A stretch of 37,089 bases of DNA from Leptolyngbyaceae cyanobacterium CSU_1_3 (GTDB lineage Bacteria; Cyanobacteriota; Cyanobacteriia; Leptolyngbyales; Leptolyngbyaceae), in contig JAAUOZ010000039.1 in NCBI GenBank assembly GCA_012034655.1, positions 1 to 37,089 of the forward strand. Reading direction: 5' to 3'. The position numbers were made by a program, and so were the translations under genes. The notes beneath the pieces were generated by a model. The model saw nothing but the letters and a program-made list of their open reading frames with translations. It was not told where the DNA came from and made no database searches. Shown one piece after another: positions 24,987 to 33,323 of this stretch; positions within the stretch are counted from its first letter, which is position 1, and every line of letters starts with the position of its first letter.

Positions 24987-26576
24987 ATGAGCATTGGATA
25001 TGTCGCCCTCGTCCTGCACGCCCACCTCCCCTTCGTGCGTCACCCCGAAAGTGATTATGTGCTCGAAGAAGAATGGCTCTACGAGGCGATTACCGAGACG
25101 TATATTCCTCTGCTGCAAGTCTTTGAAGGACTCAAACGCGATGGCGTAAACTTCAAACTGACCATGAGTATGACTCCGCCTCTGGTGTCAATGCTCCTCG
25201 ATCCACTGCTGCAAGAACGCTACGACGAGCACCTCGCCCAACTCGAAGAACTCACCGAGATGGAAGTCGAGCGCCACGCACACAATGGACACATGAAGTA
25301 TTTGGCAGAACACTACGCCAAAGAATTTAACGCCGTGCGCCACATGTGGGAGAAGTACGATCGCAACTTGATCAAAGCCTTCAAACAATACCTCGACAGT
25401 GGCAACCTAGAAATCATCACCTGCGGCGCAACCCACGGCTACTTTCCGTTGATGAAGATGTACCCACAAGCTGTGTGGGCGCAGATTCAAGTTGCCTGTG
25501 AGCATTACGAACAGACCTTCGGCCGCGCCCCCAAAGGCATCTGGTTGCCAGAATGCGCCTACTACGAAGGGGTCGATCGCATGTTGGCAGATGCCGGACT
25601 GCGCTATTTTCTCACCGATGGACACGGCATTCTCTACGCCCGCCCCCGCCCCCGATTTGGCACTTATGCTCCCATCTTCACCGAAGCAGGAGTTGCCGCC
25701 TTTGGGCGCGATCACGAATCGTCTCAACAGGTTTGGTCGTCTGAGGTCGGCTATCCAGGAGCATCTGAATATCGTGAATTCTACCGTGACCTGGGCTGGG
25801 ATGCCGACTATGAATACATTAAGCCCTACGTCATGCCCAACGGTCAGCGCAAAAATGTCGGCATCAAATATCACAAAATCACGGGTAAAGGGCTAGGACT
25901 CTCAGACAAACAGCTTTACGATCCCTACTGGGCCAAAGAAAAAACCGCAGAACATGCCGAAAATTTTGCCTACAATCGCGAACGCCAAGTTGAGCACCTC
26001 TATGGCATCATGCAGCGGCCGCCGATTATTGTTTCACCCTACGACGCAGAACTCTTTGGTCACTGGTGGTATGAGGGTCCATGGTTTATCGATTACCTGT
26101 TCCGCAAGTCTTGGTTTGACCAAAACACCTTCGACATGACGCACCTGGCAGATTATTTGCAGGCACATCCCACTCAGCAGGTTTGTCGTCCGTCTCAGTC
26201 TAGTTGGGGCTACAAGGGCTTCCACGAATATTGGCTCAACGAAACCAACGCTTGGATCTATCCGCATCTGCACAAAGCGGCAGAACGGATGATTGACCTG
26301 TCTAAACGTGAACCCGAAGATGAACTCGGCTGGCGTGCCCTCAACCAGGCTGCGAGAGAGTTGCTGCTGGCACAATCTTCTGACTGGGCCTTCATCATGC
26401 GAACCGGAACGATGGTTCCCTATGCAGTCAGGCGTACCCGATCGCACCTGATGCGCTTCAACAAACTCTTCGAGGACATCAACCAGGGCAAAATCGACTC
26501 CGGCTGGGTAGAAAAAGTAGAAGCGATCGACAACATATTCCCCAATATCAACTACCGCGTTTATCGCCCCCTTTGA
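24987..26576 (+). CDS. GH57 family 1,4-alpha-glucan branching enzyme
   Basis: 529 residues from ATG 24987, preferred over the in-frame codon at 24903 because the family begins SIGYVALVLHAHLPFVRHP. GH57 signatures in order: motif 1 VLHAHLPFV, then the nucleophile region GIWLPECAYYEGVDRML with the catalytic Glu in LPEC. The acid region is SPYDAELFGHWWYEGP, with Asp in YDAE. A helical C-terminal DUF1957 domain (INLSKREPEDELGWR-type region, here MIDLSKREPEDELGWRALNQ) follows. GH57 branching enzymes create alpha-1,6 branches in glycogen and coexist with the GH13 enzyme GlgB in cyanobacteria. It is monocistronic with no glycogen genes beside it. Some close relatives are amylases, so specificity is inferred. 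Confidence 0.88.
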   Translation: MSIGYVALVLHAHLPFVRHPESDYVLEEEWLYEAITETYIPLLQVFEGLKRDGVNFKLTMSMTPPLVSMLLDPLLQERYDEHLAQLEELTEMEVERHAHNGHMKYLAEHYAKEFNAVRHMWEKYDRNLIKAFKQYLDSGNLEIITCGATHGYFPLMKMYPQAVWAQIQVACEHYEQTFGRAPKGIWLPECAYYEGVDRMLADAGLRYFLTDGHGILYARPRPRFGTYAPIFTEAGVAAFGRDHESSQQVWSSEVGYPGASEYREFYRDLGWDADYEYIKPYVMPNGQRKNVGIKYHKITGKGLGLSDKQLYDPYWAKEKTAEHAENFAYNRERQVEHLYGIMQRPPIIVSPYDAELFGHWWYEGPWFIDYLFRKSWFDQNTFDMTHLADYLQAHPTQQVCRPSQSSWGYKGFHEYWLNETNAWIYPHLHKAAERMIDLSKREPEDELGWRALNQAARELLLAQSSDWAFIMRTGTMVPYAVRRTRSHLMRFNKLFEDINQGKIDSGWVEKVEAIDNIFPNINYRVYRPL

Positions 26577-26643
26577 GCATCTCGATCGAGGGCGGTTAAA
26601 CTCAGGATAGGACTCACCCCCTCGATCTTGCCAGGATCACTCT

Positions 26644-27453
26644 ATGACTCAAACTGACCCCTCGATCGCCACCCCGATCGCCGTCTCCCCCAAAAAATTC
26701 ACCTTCGAGGAGTACATCCTCTACAAAGAAGAGCCAGATGTTTTACATGAACTCTATCAGGGCTATCTGATCCCAATGGCGACTCCCAGTGCCCTGCACA
26801 TTGACATCTGTAAATTTCTGATCTACCACCTCCAGAAACACATTGCCGCTCAGGGCTTAGATTGGCTCGTGCTCGCAGAGGCTGGAGTCAGAACTGAGAT
26901 TGATGGCGCACGAATTCCAGACATTATTGTGTGCAGCCGCAACGCTTGGGAACAAGTGAGAAGCCGTCCCGGTTCTGGCGTATTAGATTTTGGAGAAGCA
27001 CCCTTGCTGATTCTCGAAGTCGCAAGCACCAACTGGCGAGAAGATTTTATTCGCAAGCGCTCAGAATATGGATCGATCAACATCCCAGAGTATTGCATTG
27101 TTGACTCAAGCAAGCAGCGGATTAGAATCCTAACAAATCCCACTCACGAAACTGGGTATGAGCATATCGACTTTGTGCCAGGGCAGCAGATCCGTTTTGG
27201 TCAGCTTCCAGGGCTGGTTTTGTCGGTAGATGACGTGCTGTCTCCGCCCAATGTGGAGGACTTGTTCAAGGCAGAAAATGCCCAGAAGCAGCAGATGGAG
27301 CGTCAGCTTGCAGAAGAGCGCGATCGTGCCAACCAGGAAAGCCAACGTGCCAATCAGGAAAGCCAACGTGCCAATCAAGAAAGCCAACGTGCTGAGAGAC
27401 TGGCTGCCCTCTTGCGCGCCAGAGGCATTGACCCAGATGGATTTGATGAGTAG
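26644..27453 (+). CDS. Uma2 family (DUF820) restriction-endonuclease-like protein with repeat tail
   Basis: 269 residues. The N-terminal 195 residues are a Uma2 domain of the PD-(D/E)XK nuclease fold: FTFEEYILYKEEPDVLHELY, GARIPDIIVCSR (catalytic Asp), PLLILEVASTNWREDF (catalytic Glu) and YGSINIPEYCIVDSSKQRIR. The C-terminal 45 residues are a charged coiled coil that includes the seven-residue unit ANQESQR three times, encoded by a 21-bp tandem repeat at 27328-27390. The family is hugely expanded in cyanobacteria; the biological role is unknown, and nuclease activity is mostly predicted. It stands alone between the GH57 gene and psaK. It ends with the ARGIDPDGF-type close common to family members with coiled-coil tails. 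Confidence 0.88.
   Translation: MTQTDPSIATPIAVSPKKFTFEEYILYKEEPDVLHELYQGYLIPMATPSALHIDICKFLIYHLQKHIAAQGLDWLVLAEAGVRTEIDGARIPDIIVCSRNAWEQVRSRPGSGVLDFGEAPLLILEVASTNWREDFIRKRSEYGSINIPEYCIVDSSKQRIRILTNPTHETGYEHIDFVPGQQIRFGQLPGLVLSVDDVLSPPNVEDLFKAENAQKQQMERQLAEERDRANQESQRANQESQRANQESQRAERLAALLRARGIDPDGFDE
27328..27390 (+). repeat. 21-bp in-frame tandem repeat, three copies
   Basis: Three copies of a 21-bp unit encode ANQESQR; copies differ at only a few bases. Because the unit is a multiple of three and of the heptad length, gain or loss of a copy lengthens or shortens the coiled-coil tail of the Uma2 protein without breaking it. Confidence 0.93.
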
Positions 27454-27483
27454 AAGATCGCCGACTTTGGGGTTGAGCCTCTA

Positions 27484-27540
27484 GAAGTCAGGGGTTTAGC
27501 AATCGACCCTGGTAACTCGATCGCTAAACTCCTGGCTTTC
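27484..27540. terminator. Hairpin between convergent Uma2 and psaK genes
   Basis: Arm 27484-27500 (GAAGTCAGGGGTTTAGC) pairs with 27523-27540 with few mismatches and a 22-base loop. It is located between the two stop codons and could end both transcripts. Confidence 0.6.
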
Positions 27541-27582
27541 AAGTAGGAAGTCGAAAAGGTCTAATTTTGGTGAGTGACAAGA

Positions 27583-27867
27583 TTAAGAACCTACCACTGT
27601 TCCTGCCAAGAGTAAGGTAATCAGCACACCGAGAATATGGCCCAGGCTCATTGAGCCAAGAAATCCTGCCACGCTAATGTCATTAAACAGTAGCTTAGAG
27701 AAGGGCAAAGGCATCTTGGCTCCCTGGTGGGGAAATTTGATTCTCCGGCTGGCAACAATCAAGACAAACAGACAGGAACCAATGATGATGGGCGTTCCCT
27801 GCCAATGAAACAACGGACTCGTGGGGGCATCTTGAGGAAAGGCCGCAAGCAGTGCAACGTGAAACAT
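27583..27867 (-). CDS. psaK: Photosystem I subunit PsaK
   Basis: 94 residues with two membrane helices, IIIGSCLFVLIVAS and FLGSMSLGHILGVLITLLLA, joined by a basic cytoplasmic loop RRIKFPHQGAKMPLP. The GHILG segment in helix 2 is the family signature. PsaK sits at the edge of photosystem I and helps attach antenna (phycobilisome or IsiA) to the core. Start ATG 27867 has AGGAG seven bases upstream. The loop and N terminus diverge from well-known PsaK1 sequences, so this may be a PsaK2-like or lineage-specific form. It is monocistronic. Confidence 0.75.
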   Translation of the reverse strand: MFHVALLAAFPQDAPTSPLFHWQGTPIIIGSCLFVLIVASRRIKFPHQGAKMPLPFSKLLFNDISVAGFLGSMSLGHILGVLITLLLAGTVVGS

Positions 27868-28024
27868 GCCAAAGACTCCTACAACAGTTGAGACGTTTCT
27901 ATAATTTCGCGATCGCCTCTTCTTCCCTCCGTCTGTTGTCAGATCCGTTCTCTGACCATCGACAGAGAAAAATTTGATGCCATTTACACTTTAGATTTGC
28001 GATTTGCAATTCTCAGTAGATCAC

Positions 28025-28062
28025 AAATGCTCTGAATAAATGCTCTAACAAATGCTCTGACA
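28025..28062. repeat. Short degenerate direct repeats (AAATGCTCT, three copies)
   Basis: AAATGCTCT begins at 28025, 28038 and 28050, spaced 13 and 12 bases, in the gap between psaK and coaBC. No coding region here. Confidence 0.7.
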
Positions 28063-28095
28063 AGGGAAAGCCTCTCACAACCCTGAAACCACCCC

Positions 28096-28133
28096 GGACT
28101 CGCCCTGAAGAAAAGAGGTGAGGGCAAAAGTCC
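28096..28133 (-). terminator. Hairpin after coaBC
   Basis: GGACTCGCCCT 28096-28106 pairs with AGGGCAAAAGTCC 28121-28133 (GCCCT/AGGGC and GGACT/AGTCC blocks). It follows the coaBC stop within 20 bases on the minus strand. There is no T-run, so termination is inferred from place only. The AGGTGAGGGC word links it to the dispersed repeat family at 36977-37074. Confidence 0.45.
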
Positions 28134-28149
28134 AGTCGTCAAACTGAGG

Positions 28150-29364
28150 CTAATTTTTCATCTCTCCCACAAAGTCGAATAGCTGGTGTGCCATCTGAAG
28201 TTTGCTGCCGATCGGAATTTTTACCACTCGGCCCCCTCGATCGAGCAGCACAGCTTGATTGGTGTCGCTGCCAAAGCCGCTTTTGGGCTGGTCGATCGGG
28301 TTGGCGGCGATCGCATCTAGCTGTTTGCGCTGCATTTTCTCTAGAGCAGGTCGGATGATTTCTCCCGTTTGGGCTGCAAACCCAATCAGCTTTTGATGGG
28401 GTTGCTTGAGCTTGGCCAAATCAGCAACGATATCGGGAACCGGAGACAGAGGCAATCGATCGGGTAACTGATGCTTGGGCAGTTTTTCGGCACTGTAGGT
28501 TGCAGGTTTCACGTCTGCAACGGCGGCCGACATCACAATCCAGTCTGCCTCACAAAAATATGCCTGCATCGCCTTATGCATCTCGGCGGCATCGGTGACG
28601 GGCACAACCCGAACACCTCGCAGGGGCGCAAGTAAGGGGCGAGAAATCGGCCCATGCACCAAGGTGACGGTTGCCCCGCGATAGAGAGCCGCCTGAGCCA
28701 GCGCAATGCCCATCTTGCCCGTTGAAGGGTTGCCAATAAAGCGCACAGGGTCAAGGTATTCTCTCGTGCCTCCGGCGCTGATCAGAATATGCTTGCCCGC
28801 GAGATCTCGTTTGCCGTGGGTGTAGAGGAGCGATCGAACCTGGGGTAGCAATTCTTCGGGTTCTGCCATGCGTCCGGCTCCAACGCGATCGCAGGCTAAT
28901 ACTCCCTCCCCTGGATGGGCCGCATGGTAGCGCGGATCAGAGTGAAGCGATCGCCAATTGTTTTGCACGGTCTGCTGTTGCCACATGTCAGTATTCATCG
29001 CCGGAGCTAACAGCACGGGGCAGGTCGAAGCCAGAACAGTATTGGTCAGCAGATTATCCGCCATGCCGTGGGCTAGCTTGGCTAGCGTATTTGCGGTAAG
29101 GGGAGCAATTAGAAAAATTTCTGCCCATTCGCCCAGAGCAATGTGCAAGGGGCGAGATTGAGCCTGCCAGAAAGAGTCATCAGTATATGCAGAGTGGCGG
29201 CTGAGCGTCGAGAGGGTCAGCGGCGTAATGAACTGTTGAGCAGAATGGGTCAAAATTACACGAACTTCGGTTCCCGCTTTAGCCAGGGCTGAAACCACAG
29301 CACAAACTTTGTAAGCGGCAATTCCTCCGCCTATGCCAACCAAAACTCTTCTTCCTTCAAACAT
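28150..29364 (-). CDS. coaBC: Bifunctional phosphopantothenoylcysteine decarboxylase / phosphopantothenate-cysteine ligase
   Basis: CoaBC joins cysteine to 4'-phosphopantothenate and decarboxylates the product, two steps of coenzyme A synthesis. 404 residues, normal length. The N-terminal CoaC flavoprotein has [20 protein letters not shown], the catalytic-His region [11 protein letters not shown], the substrate clamp PAMNTDMW, and active Cys in [14 protein letters not shown]. The C-terminal CoaB has [26 protein letters not shown], the dimer/active region [20 protein letters not shown], and [10 protein letters not shown] cluster with the small DUF2555 gene immediately upstream (60 bases) on the same strand suggests cotranscription. 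Confidence 0.96.
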   Translation of the reverse strand: MFEGRRVLVGIGGGIAAYKVCAVVSALAKAGTEVRVILTHSAQQFITPLTLSTLSRHSAYTDDSFWQAQSRPLHIALGEWAEIFLIAPLTANTLAKLAHGMADNLLTNTVLASTCPVLLAPAMNTDMWQQQTVQNNWRSLHSDPRYHAAHPGEGVLACDRVGAGRMAEPEELLPQVRSLLYTHGKRDLAGKHILISAGGTREYLDPVRFIGNPSTGKMGIALAQAALYRGATVTLVHGPISRPLLAPLRGVRVVPVTDAAEMHKAMQAYFCEADWIVMSAAVADVKPATYSAEKLPKHQLPDRLPLSPVPDIVADLAKLKQPHQKLIGFAAQTGEIIRPALEKMQRKQLDAIAANPIDQPKSGFGSDTNQAVLLDRGGRVVKIPIGSKLQMAHQLFDFVGEMKN

Positions 29365-29425
29365 AGAAAATCGAAGTCAGGGAAAAAGTTACAATATCAG
29401 GTTTTCTTGTTCCCTTCTTCTGTCT

Positions 29426-29638
29426 TCAGGCTTCGTCAAAGGATTCTAAATCTAACAGGTGAAGATAGGGTTCGACTAGTTCGGGGCGCTGAAAGGCGAT
29501 CGCTCTCAGCAGATGCCAGTCTTTTAGCCCATCAAACACATTCGCGTAGTTGTCTTGTTCGAGCCGGGAAGCCAAATCTGCAACTTCTGCTTCGGTGAGC
29601 TTCGAGATATTCAGCTTTTCAAGATTTAAAGTTGTCAT
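29426..29638 (-). CDS. DUF2555 family small protein
   Basis: 70 residues from ATG 29638, chosen because GGGAGG lies eight bases upstream; the GTG at 29647 overlaps that site. The protein has LTEAEVADLASRLEQDNYAN, then VFDGLKDWHLLRAIAFQRPE and LVEPYLHLLDLESFDEA. This pattern is what I recall for DUF2555, a family restricted to cyanobacteria and some plastid lineages, with no known function. It is all helical and soluble. It lies just upstream of coaBC in the same direction. Confidence 0.72.
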   Translation of the reverse strand: MTTLNLEKLNISKLTEAEVADLASRLEQDNYANVFDGLKDWHLLRAIAFQRPELVEPYLHLLDLESFDEA

Positions 29639-29940
29639 GGCTTGCACCTCCCGTTAAATTTCTACCTGCACGTTACTCAATTTCAACGTGATACGTAGAA
29701 GACCCTTACCCAAAGTTTACTTCAGCTTTGAAGGCGACAACGAAACGTAAAGTTTTCGTTAATATACCTCCTGTATCAATACCTAGCCCTCTCCCCCAGG
29801 AAAGGGAAAACGAGACAACAAGAATTCAGGGAGTTGGCGAAGGAGGAGGGCTGTCCGGATTCATGCAAGAAGTCTAATGTTGGACGATCCCAGGGGATTA
29901 ACTCCTCAGTTTGACTCCTCAGTATTGCTCCCAAATTTCT

Positions 29941-30000
29941 CCGGCAATTCTCAGGCTTCTCCGACAATTCTCAGGCTTCTCCGACAATTCTCAGGCTTCT
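29941..30000. repeat. 20-bp tandem repeat, three copies, overlapping a stop codon
   Basis: Unit CCGACAATTCTCAGGCTTCT at 29941-29960 (one change), 29961-29980 and 29981-30000. The stop codon of the leftward esterase gene (29991-29993) lies inside the third copy, so the gene end and the repeat share sequence. The other two copies lie after the stop. Confidence 0.93.
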
Positions 30001-30632
30001 CCAAAAATTTGTCGAACAAACTGCTGCATTTGCTCTAGAACAAGGGGGGAAATCTCGTGCCCCATGTCTAGCTCTCGATATTGAATTGTCGCTCCCAAGC
30101 GGGTAAGGCGATCTTTGGCAATGTGCGCCGCCTGCAAAGGAACCACCGGATCTTGCCGGCCATGCACCATCAAAATGGGTGGATAAGCGGTTTCTGGCTT
30201 CACCTGTCCGTGTAGATAGCCGCTAAGCACCATCAATCCCGCCAGAGGCAGCGACAGCCCCACGTCGATCGTCATGGCTCCACCCTGGGAAAATCCGCCC
30301 AAGATCGTTCGAGATAAGGGCACTCCAGTCTGAGATTCTAGATTTTTGAGCCAATCTGTGAGCTGTCGGCGACTGGTGAGCAAGTCTGGCTGCTGAGTCA
30401 CGTCGCTGTCAAAGCTGAGGTTGTCTGAGAGGTCGTACCACATTTTGCCGCCAATGCCGTAGGGGTGAGGAAAGGGCGCATCGGGCAAAACGAACTGCAA
30501 TCTGGGCAATTCGAGTAGAGAGCAAAGAAAGGCGACATCTTGAGCATTTGCACCCCAGCCATGCAAGACGACGATCGACCCCTGGGGCGGTTGAGGAGAT
30601 TTGGGAGGAATGACGATCGAGTGAAGAGACAT
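29991..30632 (-). CDS. Phospholipase/carboxylesterase family alpha/beta hydrolase
   Basis: 213 residues, the usual size of the carboxylesterase/acyl-protein thioesterase group. The oxyanion region is IVVLHGWGANAQD. The catalytic triad is Ser115 in LGGFSQGGAM, Asp161 in MVHGRQDPVVPL and His192 in LDMGHEISP. No signal peptide, so cytoplasmic. The substrate is not predictable; known relatives hydrolyse short-chain esters and lysophospholipids. The last codons IFGEA overlap a 20-bp tandem repeat. The gene stands alone, with mobile fold-back elements upstream of it starting at 30666. Confidence 0.9.
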   Translation of the reverse strand: MSLHSIVIPPKSPQPPQGSIVVLHGWGANAQDVAFLCSLLELPRLQFVLPDAPFPHPYGIGGKMWYDLSDNLSFDSDVTQQPDLLTSRRQLTDWLKNLESQTGVPLSRTILGGFSQGGAMTIDVGLSLPLAGLMVLSGYLHGQVKPETAYPPILMVHGRQDPVVPLQAAHIAKDRLTRLGATIQYRELDMGHEISPLVLEQMQQFVRQIFGEA

Positions 30633-30665
30633 GAGCCGTTAAAGATAAACAGTCGCGATCCTAGA

Positions 30666-30795
30666 AAAGCCAACGGGTGCATCCCACTTTTGTAATGAGC
30701 AAGAATGCTTATTTGTCAAAGCCCTGCTAGCCAAGCGGTTTTGAAAGATTATCTCAAGTTGAGACTTGCAAGACTGGGATGCACCCAAAGCCAAC
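30666..30795. mobile_element. 112-bp MITE with perfect 9-bp target duplication
   Basis: The element is 30675-30786. Its ends are inverted repeats: GGGTGCATCCCACTTTTG at 30675-30692 and the complement of GGGTGCATCCCAGTCTTG at 30769-30786 (first 12 bases perfect). Immediately outside both ends is the direct repeat AAAGCCAAC (30666-30674 and 30787-30795), a clear target-site duplication. There is no room for a transposase, so it is a non-autonomous element moved in trans. A 9-bp duplication is compatible with IS4- or ISAs1-like transposases. Confidence 0.88.
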
Positions 30796-30975
30796 TGAGA
30801 TCTTGCACCTCTCGCAATCACCCGCCCTCGAATCAATTTGGGGCTAGTAGCGCAAACACTGAGATGGGTTGAAACCCTGGTTCAGTCCTCTGAAGAGGAG
30901 GTTTGCTGTTAGCCCGGAATTTTAATTTCGATCGACGGATTGAGGCATCGCTGAGACGGGTGCAAGATCTGAGCT
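30796..30975. mobile_element. Large fold-back element with nested stems
   Basis: The outer arms are AGATCTTGCACC near 30798-30810 and GGTGCAAGATCT near 30959-30971, with TCTC/GAGA pairing continuing inward. A second level pairs GGGCTAGTAGCGCAAAC 30841-30857 with GTTTGCTGTTAGCCC 30901-30915 (bulged). Inside it are two small hairpins, GGGTTGAAACCC (about 30867-30878) and CCTCTGAAGAGG (about 30887-30898). Together they form a branched structure. It has no ORF. It may be a second MITE or the ends of two old elements; the MITE at 30675 inserted right beside its left arm. Confidence 0.6.
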
Positions 30976-31016
30976 AAGCCAGAACAGGGATCTGTTCCAT
31001 CATCCTTCAGAATGCC

Positions 31017-31083
31017 AAATATTCAGGGCCAAATATTCAGGGCTAAATTCTCAGGGCTAAATTCTCAGGGCTAAATTCTCAAC
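31017..31083. repeat. 14-bp tandem repeat, four to five copies, upstream of purH
   Basis: Units of 14 bases of the form AAATTCTCAGGGCT start at 31017, 31031, 31045 and 31059, with a partial fifth copy at 31073. They lie 120-190 bases before the purH start codon. Confidence 0.93.
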
Positions 31084-31204
31084 TTTCAAACCCAAGAATC
31101 GTCCCTCCCTCATTCCTCCAAAACTCTAACTTCTCTTCCATTCCACGCTCTATCAGTTCATCTATTCTGAAGTAAATGCAAAGTTTGACTGGGGATATTG
31201 GCTC

Positions 31205-32752
31205 ATGGCACGTCTTGCACTGCTTAGTGTTTCGGATAAAACAGGACTGATCGATCTGGCTCGCAGTCTGGTAGAAGACTTTGGCTTTGATCTAATTAGT
31301 AGCGGTGGCACTGCCCAAATCCTCAAAGAAGCCGAGTTGCCCGTTACTAAAGTTTCTGACTACACTGGTTCACCTGAGATCTTGGGAGGGCGAGTCAAAA
31401 CTCTGCACCCTCGCATTCATGGGGGCATCTTGGCACGGCCCACTCTGCCCGAAGATGTGGCAGATCTCGAAGCCCAGGCGATTCGCCCGATCGATCTAGT
31501 CGTCGTCAACCTTTACCCCTTTGAGCAAACGATCGCCAACCCCGATGTCACTCTGGCAGACGCGATCGAGCAAATCGATATCGGTGGCCCTGCCATGCTT
31601 AGAGCCGCCGCCAAAAATTTTGCCCATCTGACGGTGCTGTGCGATCCGAGGCAATATGAATCTTATTTGCTAGAACTGCGCCACAGTGGGGCAGAAGTGG
31701 CATCGGCCTTTCGTCAAGCCTGTGCTCTCAGAGCTTTTCAACATACGGCGAGTTACGATCGGGCAATTTCTAACTACCTAGAACAGCGCAGCGCCGAACA
31801 GGATGAACTGCCCACAAGTTGGACAGTGACCGGGCAAAAGCTGCAAGAACTGCGCTATGGCGAAAACCCTCACCAACCCGCCGCCTGGTATCAGACACAC
31901 CCCATCGGATGGACTTCTGCTACCAAACTCCAAGGCAAAGAACTCAGCTACAACAACCTGGTTGATTTAGAAGCTGCTCGCCGAATTATTGCTGAATTTG
32001 CGGCCCCTGAGAACGATCCAACCGTCGCGATTCTTAAACATACCAACCCCTGTGGCTCAGCAATGGGATCGTCTTTATTGGAAGCCTACGAAAAGGCATT
32101 CAATGCGGATGCGATCTCTGCTTTTGGGGGAATTGTTGCCTTAAATCGATCGATTGACGCACCCACCGCCACATCTCTAACCCAAACCTTTTTAGAGTGT
32201 GTGGTTGCGCCAGGCTGTGACCCAGAAGCCCAAGAAATTTTGCAGGCAAAGTCAAAGGTGCGCGTATTAATTTTGCCCGATTTGTTGACTGGCCCCAGGC
32301 AGACTGTTAAGGCGATCGCAGGGGGCTTCTTAGTGCAGGAAGCGGATGCTATCGTCGCTGACCCCAACACTTGGAAGGTTGTCACCGAAAAGCAACCCAC
32401 CCCCCAACAGATCGCAGAACTGCTATTTGCCTGGAAAATTTGCAAGCATGTGAAGTCTAATGCCATCGTCGTCACGCAAAACCGGACTACGATCGGGGTA
32501 GGGGCAGGGCAAATGAATCGCGTCGGCTCGGCTCAGATCGCCCTAGAACAAGCCGGAGACAAGTCTAAGGATGCTGTCTTGGCTAGCGATGGCTTTTTCC
32601 CTTTTGACGACTCAGTGAAGACGGCGGCCGCAGCAGGAATTGGGGCGATCGTGCAACCGGGGGGCAGTCTGCGCGACTCTGACTCCATCCAGGCTGCAAA
32701 CGAATTAGGCTTGGTGATGGTGTTTACCGGGATACGGCACTTTTTGCATTAG
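31205..32752 (+). CDS. purH: Bifunctional AICAR transformylase / IMP cyclohydrolase
   Basis: PurH does the last two steps of IMP synthesis: formylation of AICAR with 10-formyl-THF, then ring closure. 515 residues, usual length. The N-terminal MGS-like cyclohydrolase domain has ALLSVSDKTGLIDLARSLVE, LISSGGTAQILKEA, GRVKTLHPRIHGGIL and IDIGGPAMLRAAAKNF. The C-terminal transformylase has LRYGENPHQPAAWY, GKELSYNNLVDLEAA, VAILKHTNPCGSA with the catalytic Lys-His pair, and SDGFFPFDDSV. It is followed after seven bases by a DUF4079 gene, so the two are probably cotranscribed. Confidence 0.96.
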   Translation: MARLALLSVSDKTGLIDLARSLVEDFGFDLISSGGTAQILKEAELPVTKVSDYTGSPEILGGRVKTLHPRIHGGILARPTLPEDVADLEAQAIRPIDLVVVNLYPFEQTIANPDVTLADAIEQIDIGGPAMLRAAAKNFAHLTVLCDPRQYESYLLELRHSGAEVASAFRQACALRAFQHTASYDRAISNYLEQRSAEQDELPTSWTVTGQKLQELRYGENPHQPAAWYQTHPIGWTSATKLQGKELSYNNLVDLEAARRIIAEFAAPENDPTVAILKHTNPCGSAMGSSLLEAYEKAFNADAISAFGGIVALNRSIDAPTATSLTQTFLECVVAPGCDPEAQEILQAKSKVRVLILPDLLTGPRQTVKAIAGGFLVQEADAIVADPNTWKVVTEKQPTPQQIAELLFAWKICKHVKSNAIVVTQNRTTIGVGAGQMNRVGSAQIALEQAGDKSKDAVLASDGFFPFDDSVKTAAAAGIGAIVQPGGSLRDSDSIQAANELGLVMVFTGIRHFLH

Positions 32753-32759
32753 AAAGCTT

Positions 32760-33275
32760 ATGCTAAGTTTCATGACAATCCTCGCCCATGTAGTTGAGAA
32801 CCCTATGTCGATCGAGATTCCAGAGTCTATTAAGGTTTACGGTCAGTTTATTCACCCTATTTTGATGTGGGGTTTGCTAGCGCTATCGATTTATGCACTT
32901 TATTTAGGAGTCCAAATTCGTCGTACCCGTGCAGCCGAGGGCGATGCTAAGAAAGAACTCATCAAAGGCAAATTCAACGTCAAACACTATCAAGTGGGAT
33001 CGATCGTGTTGGCGCTGATGGTGGTGGGGTCGATCGCGGGTATGGCAGTTACCTATGTCAACAATGGCAAGCTTTTTGTCGGTTCCCATCTGCTTGCCGG
33101 GCTAGGCATGACTGCGGCGATCGCCGTCTCAGCCTCCCTGTCTCCCTTTATGCAAAAAGGTCAAAACTGGGCGCGCTATACCCATATTTTGCTCAACGTT
33201 GCTATTTTGGGACTCTTCAGTTGGCAAGCGCTGACTGGGGTTCAGATTGTGCAGCGCATCATTAGCAAAATGTAG
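32760..33275 (+). CDS. DUF4079 family membrane protein
   Basis: 171 residues with four predicted membrane helices: FIHPILMWGLLALSIYALYL, VGSIVLALMVVGSIAGMAV, HLLAGLGMTAAIAVSAS and ILLNVAILGLFSWQALTG. Conserved polar features are His in QFIHPILMW, HYQVG, GSHLLAGL and RYTHILLN; a four-helix bundle with repeated His residues recalls heme-binding cytochrome b561-like folds, but this is only a resemblance. The family occurs in cyanobacteria and plants with unknown function. It starts seven bases after purH; internal ATG codons at 32772 or later are possible starts since no clear ribosome site precedes 32760. Confidence 0.8.
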   Translation: MLSFMTILAHVVENPMSIEIPESIKVYGQFIHPILMWGLLALSIYALYLGVQIRRTRAAEGDAKKELIKGKFNVKHYQVGSIVLALMVVGSIAGMAVTYVNNGKLFVGSHLLAGLGMTAAIAVSASLSPFMQKGQNWARYTHILLNVAILGLFSWQALTGVQIVQRIISKM

Positions 33276-33323
33276 GCTATTTCTAGTCAAAACATCACCC
33301 CCAATCATGCACCGCCAGCCAGG

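Noticed and set aside
30841..30915. tRNA or riboswitch in the fold-back element upstream of purH
   Set aside because: Stem lengths and loops do not fit a tRNA cloverleaf, and no known riboswitch motif was recognised; copies of its arms look like mobile-element ends.
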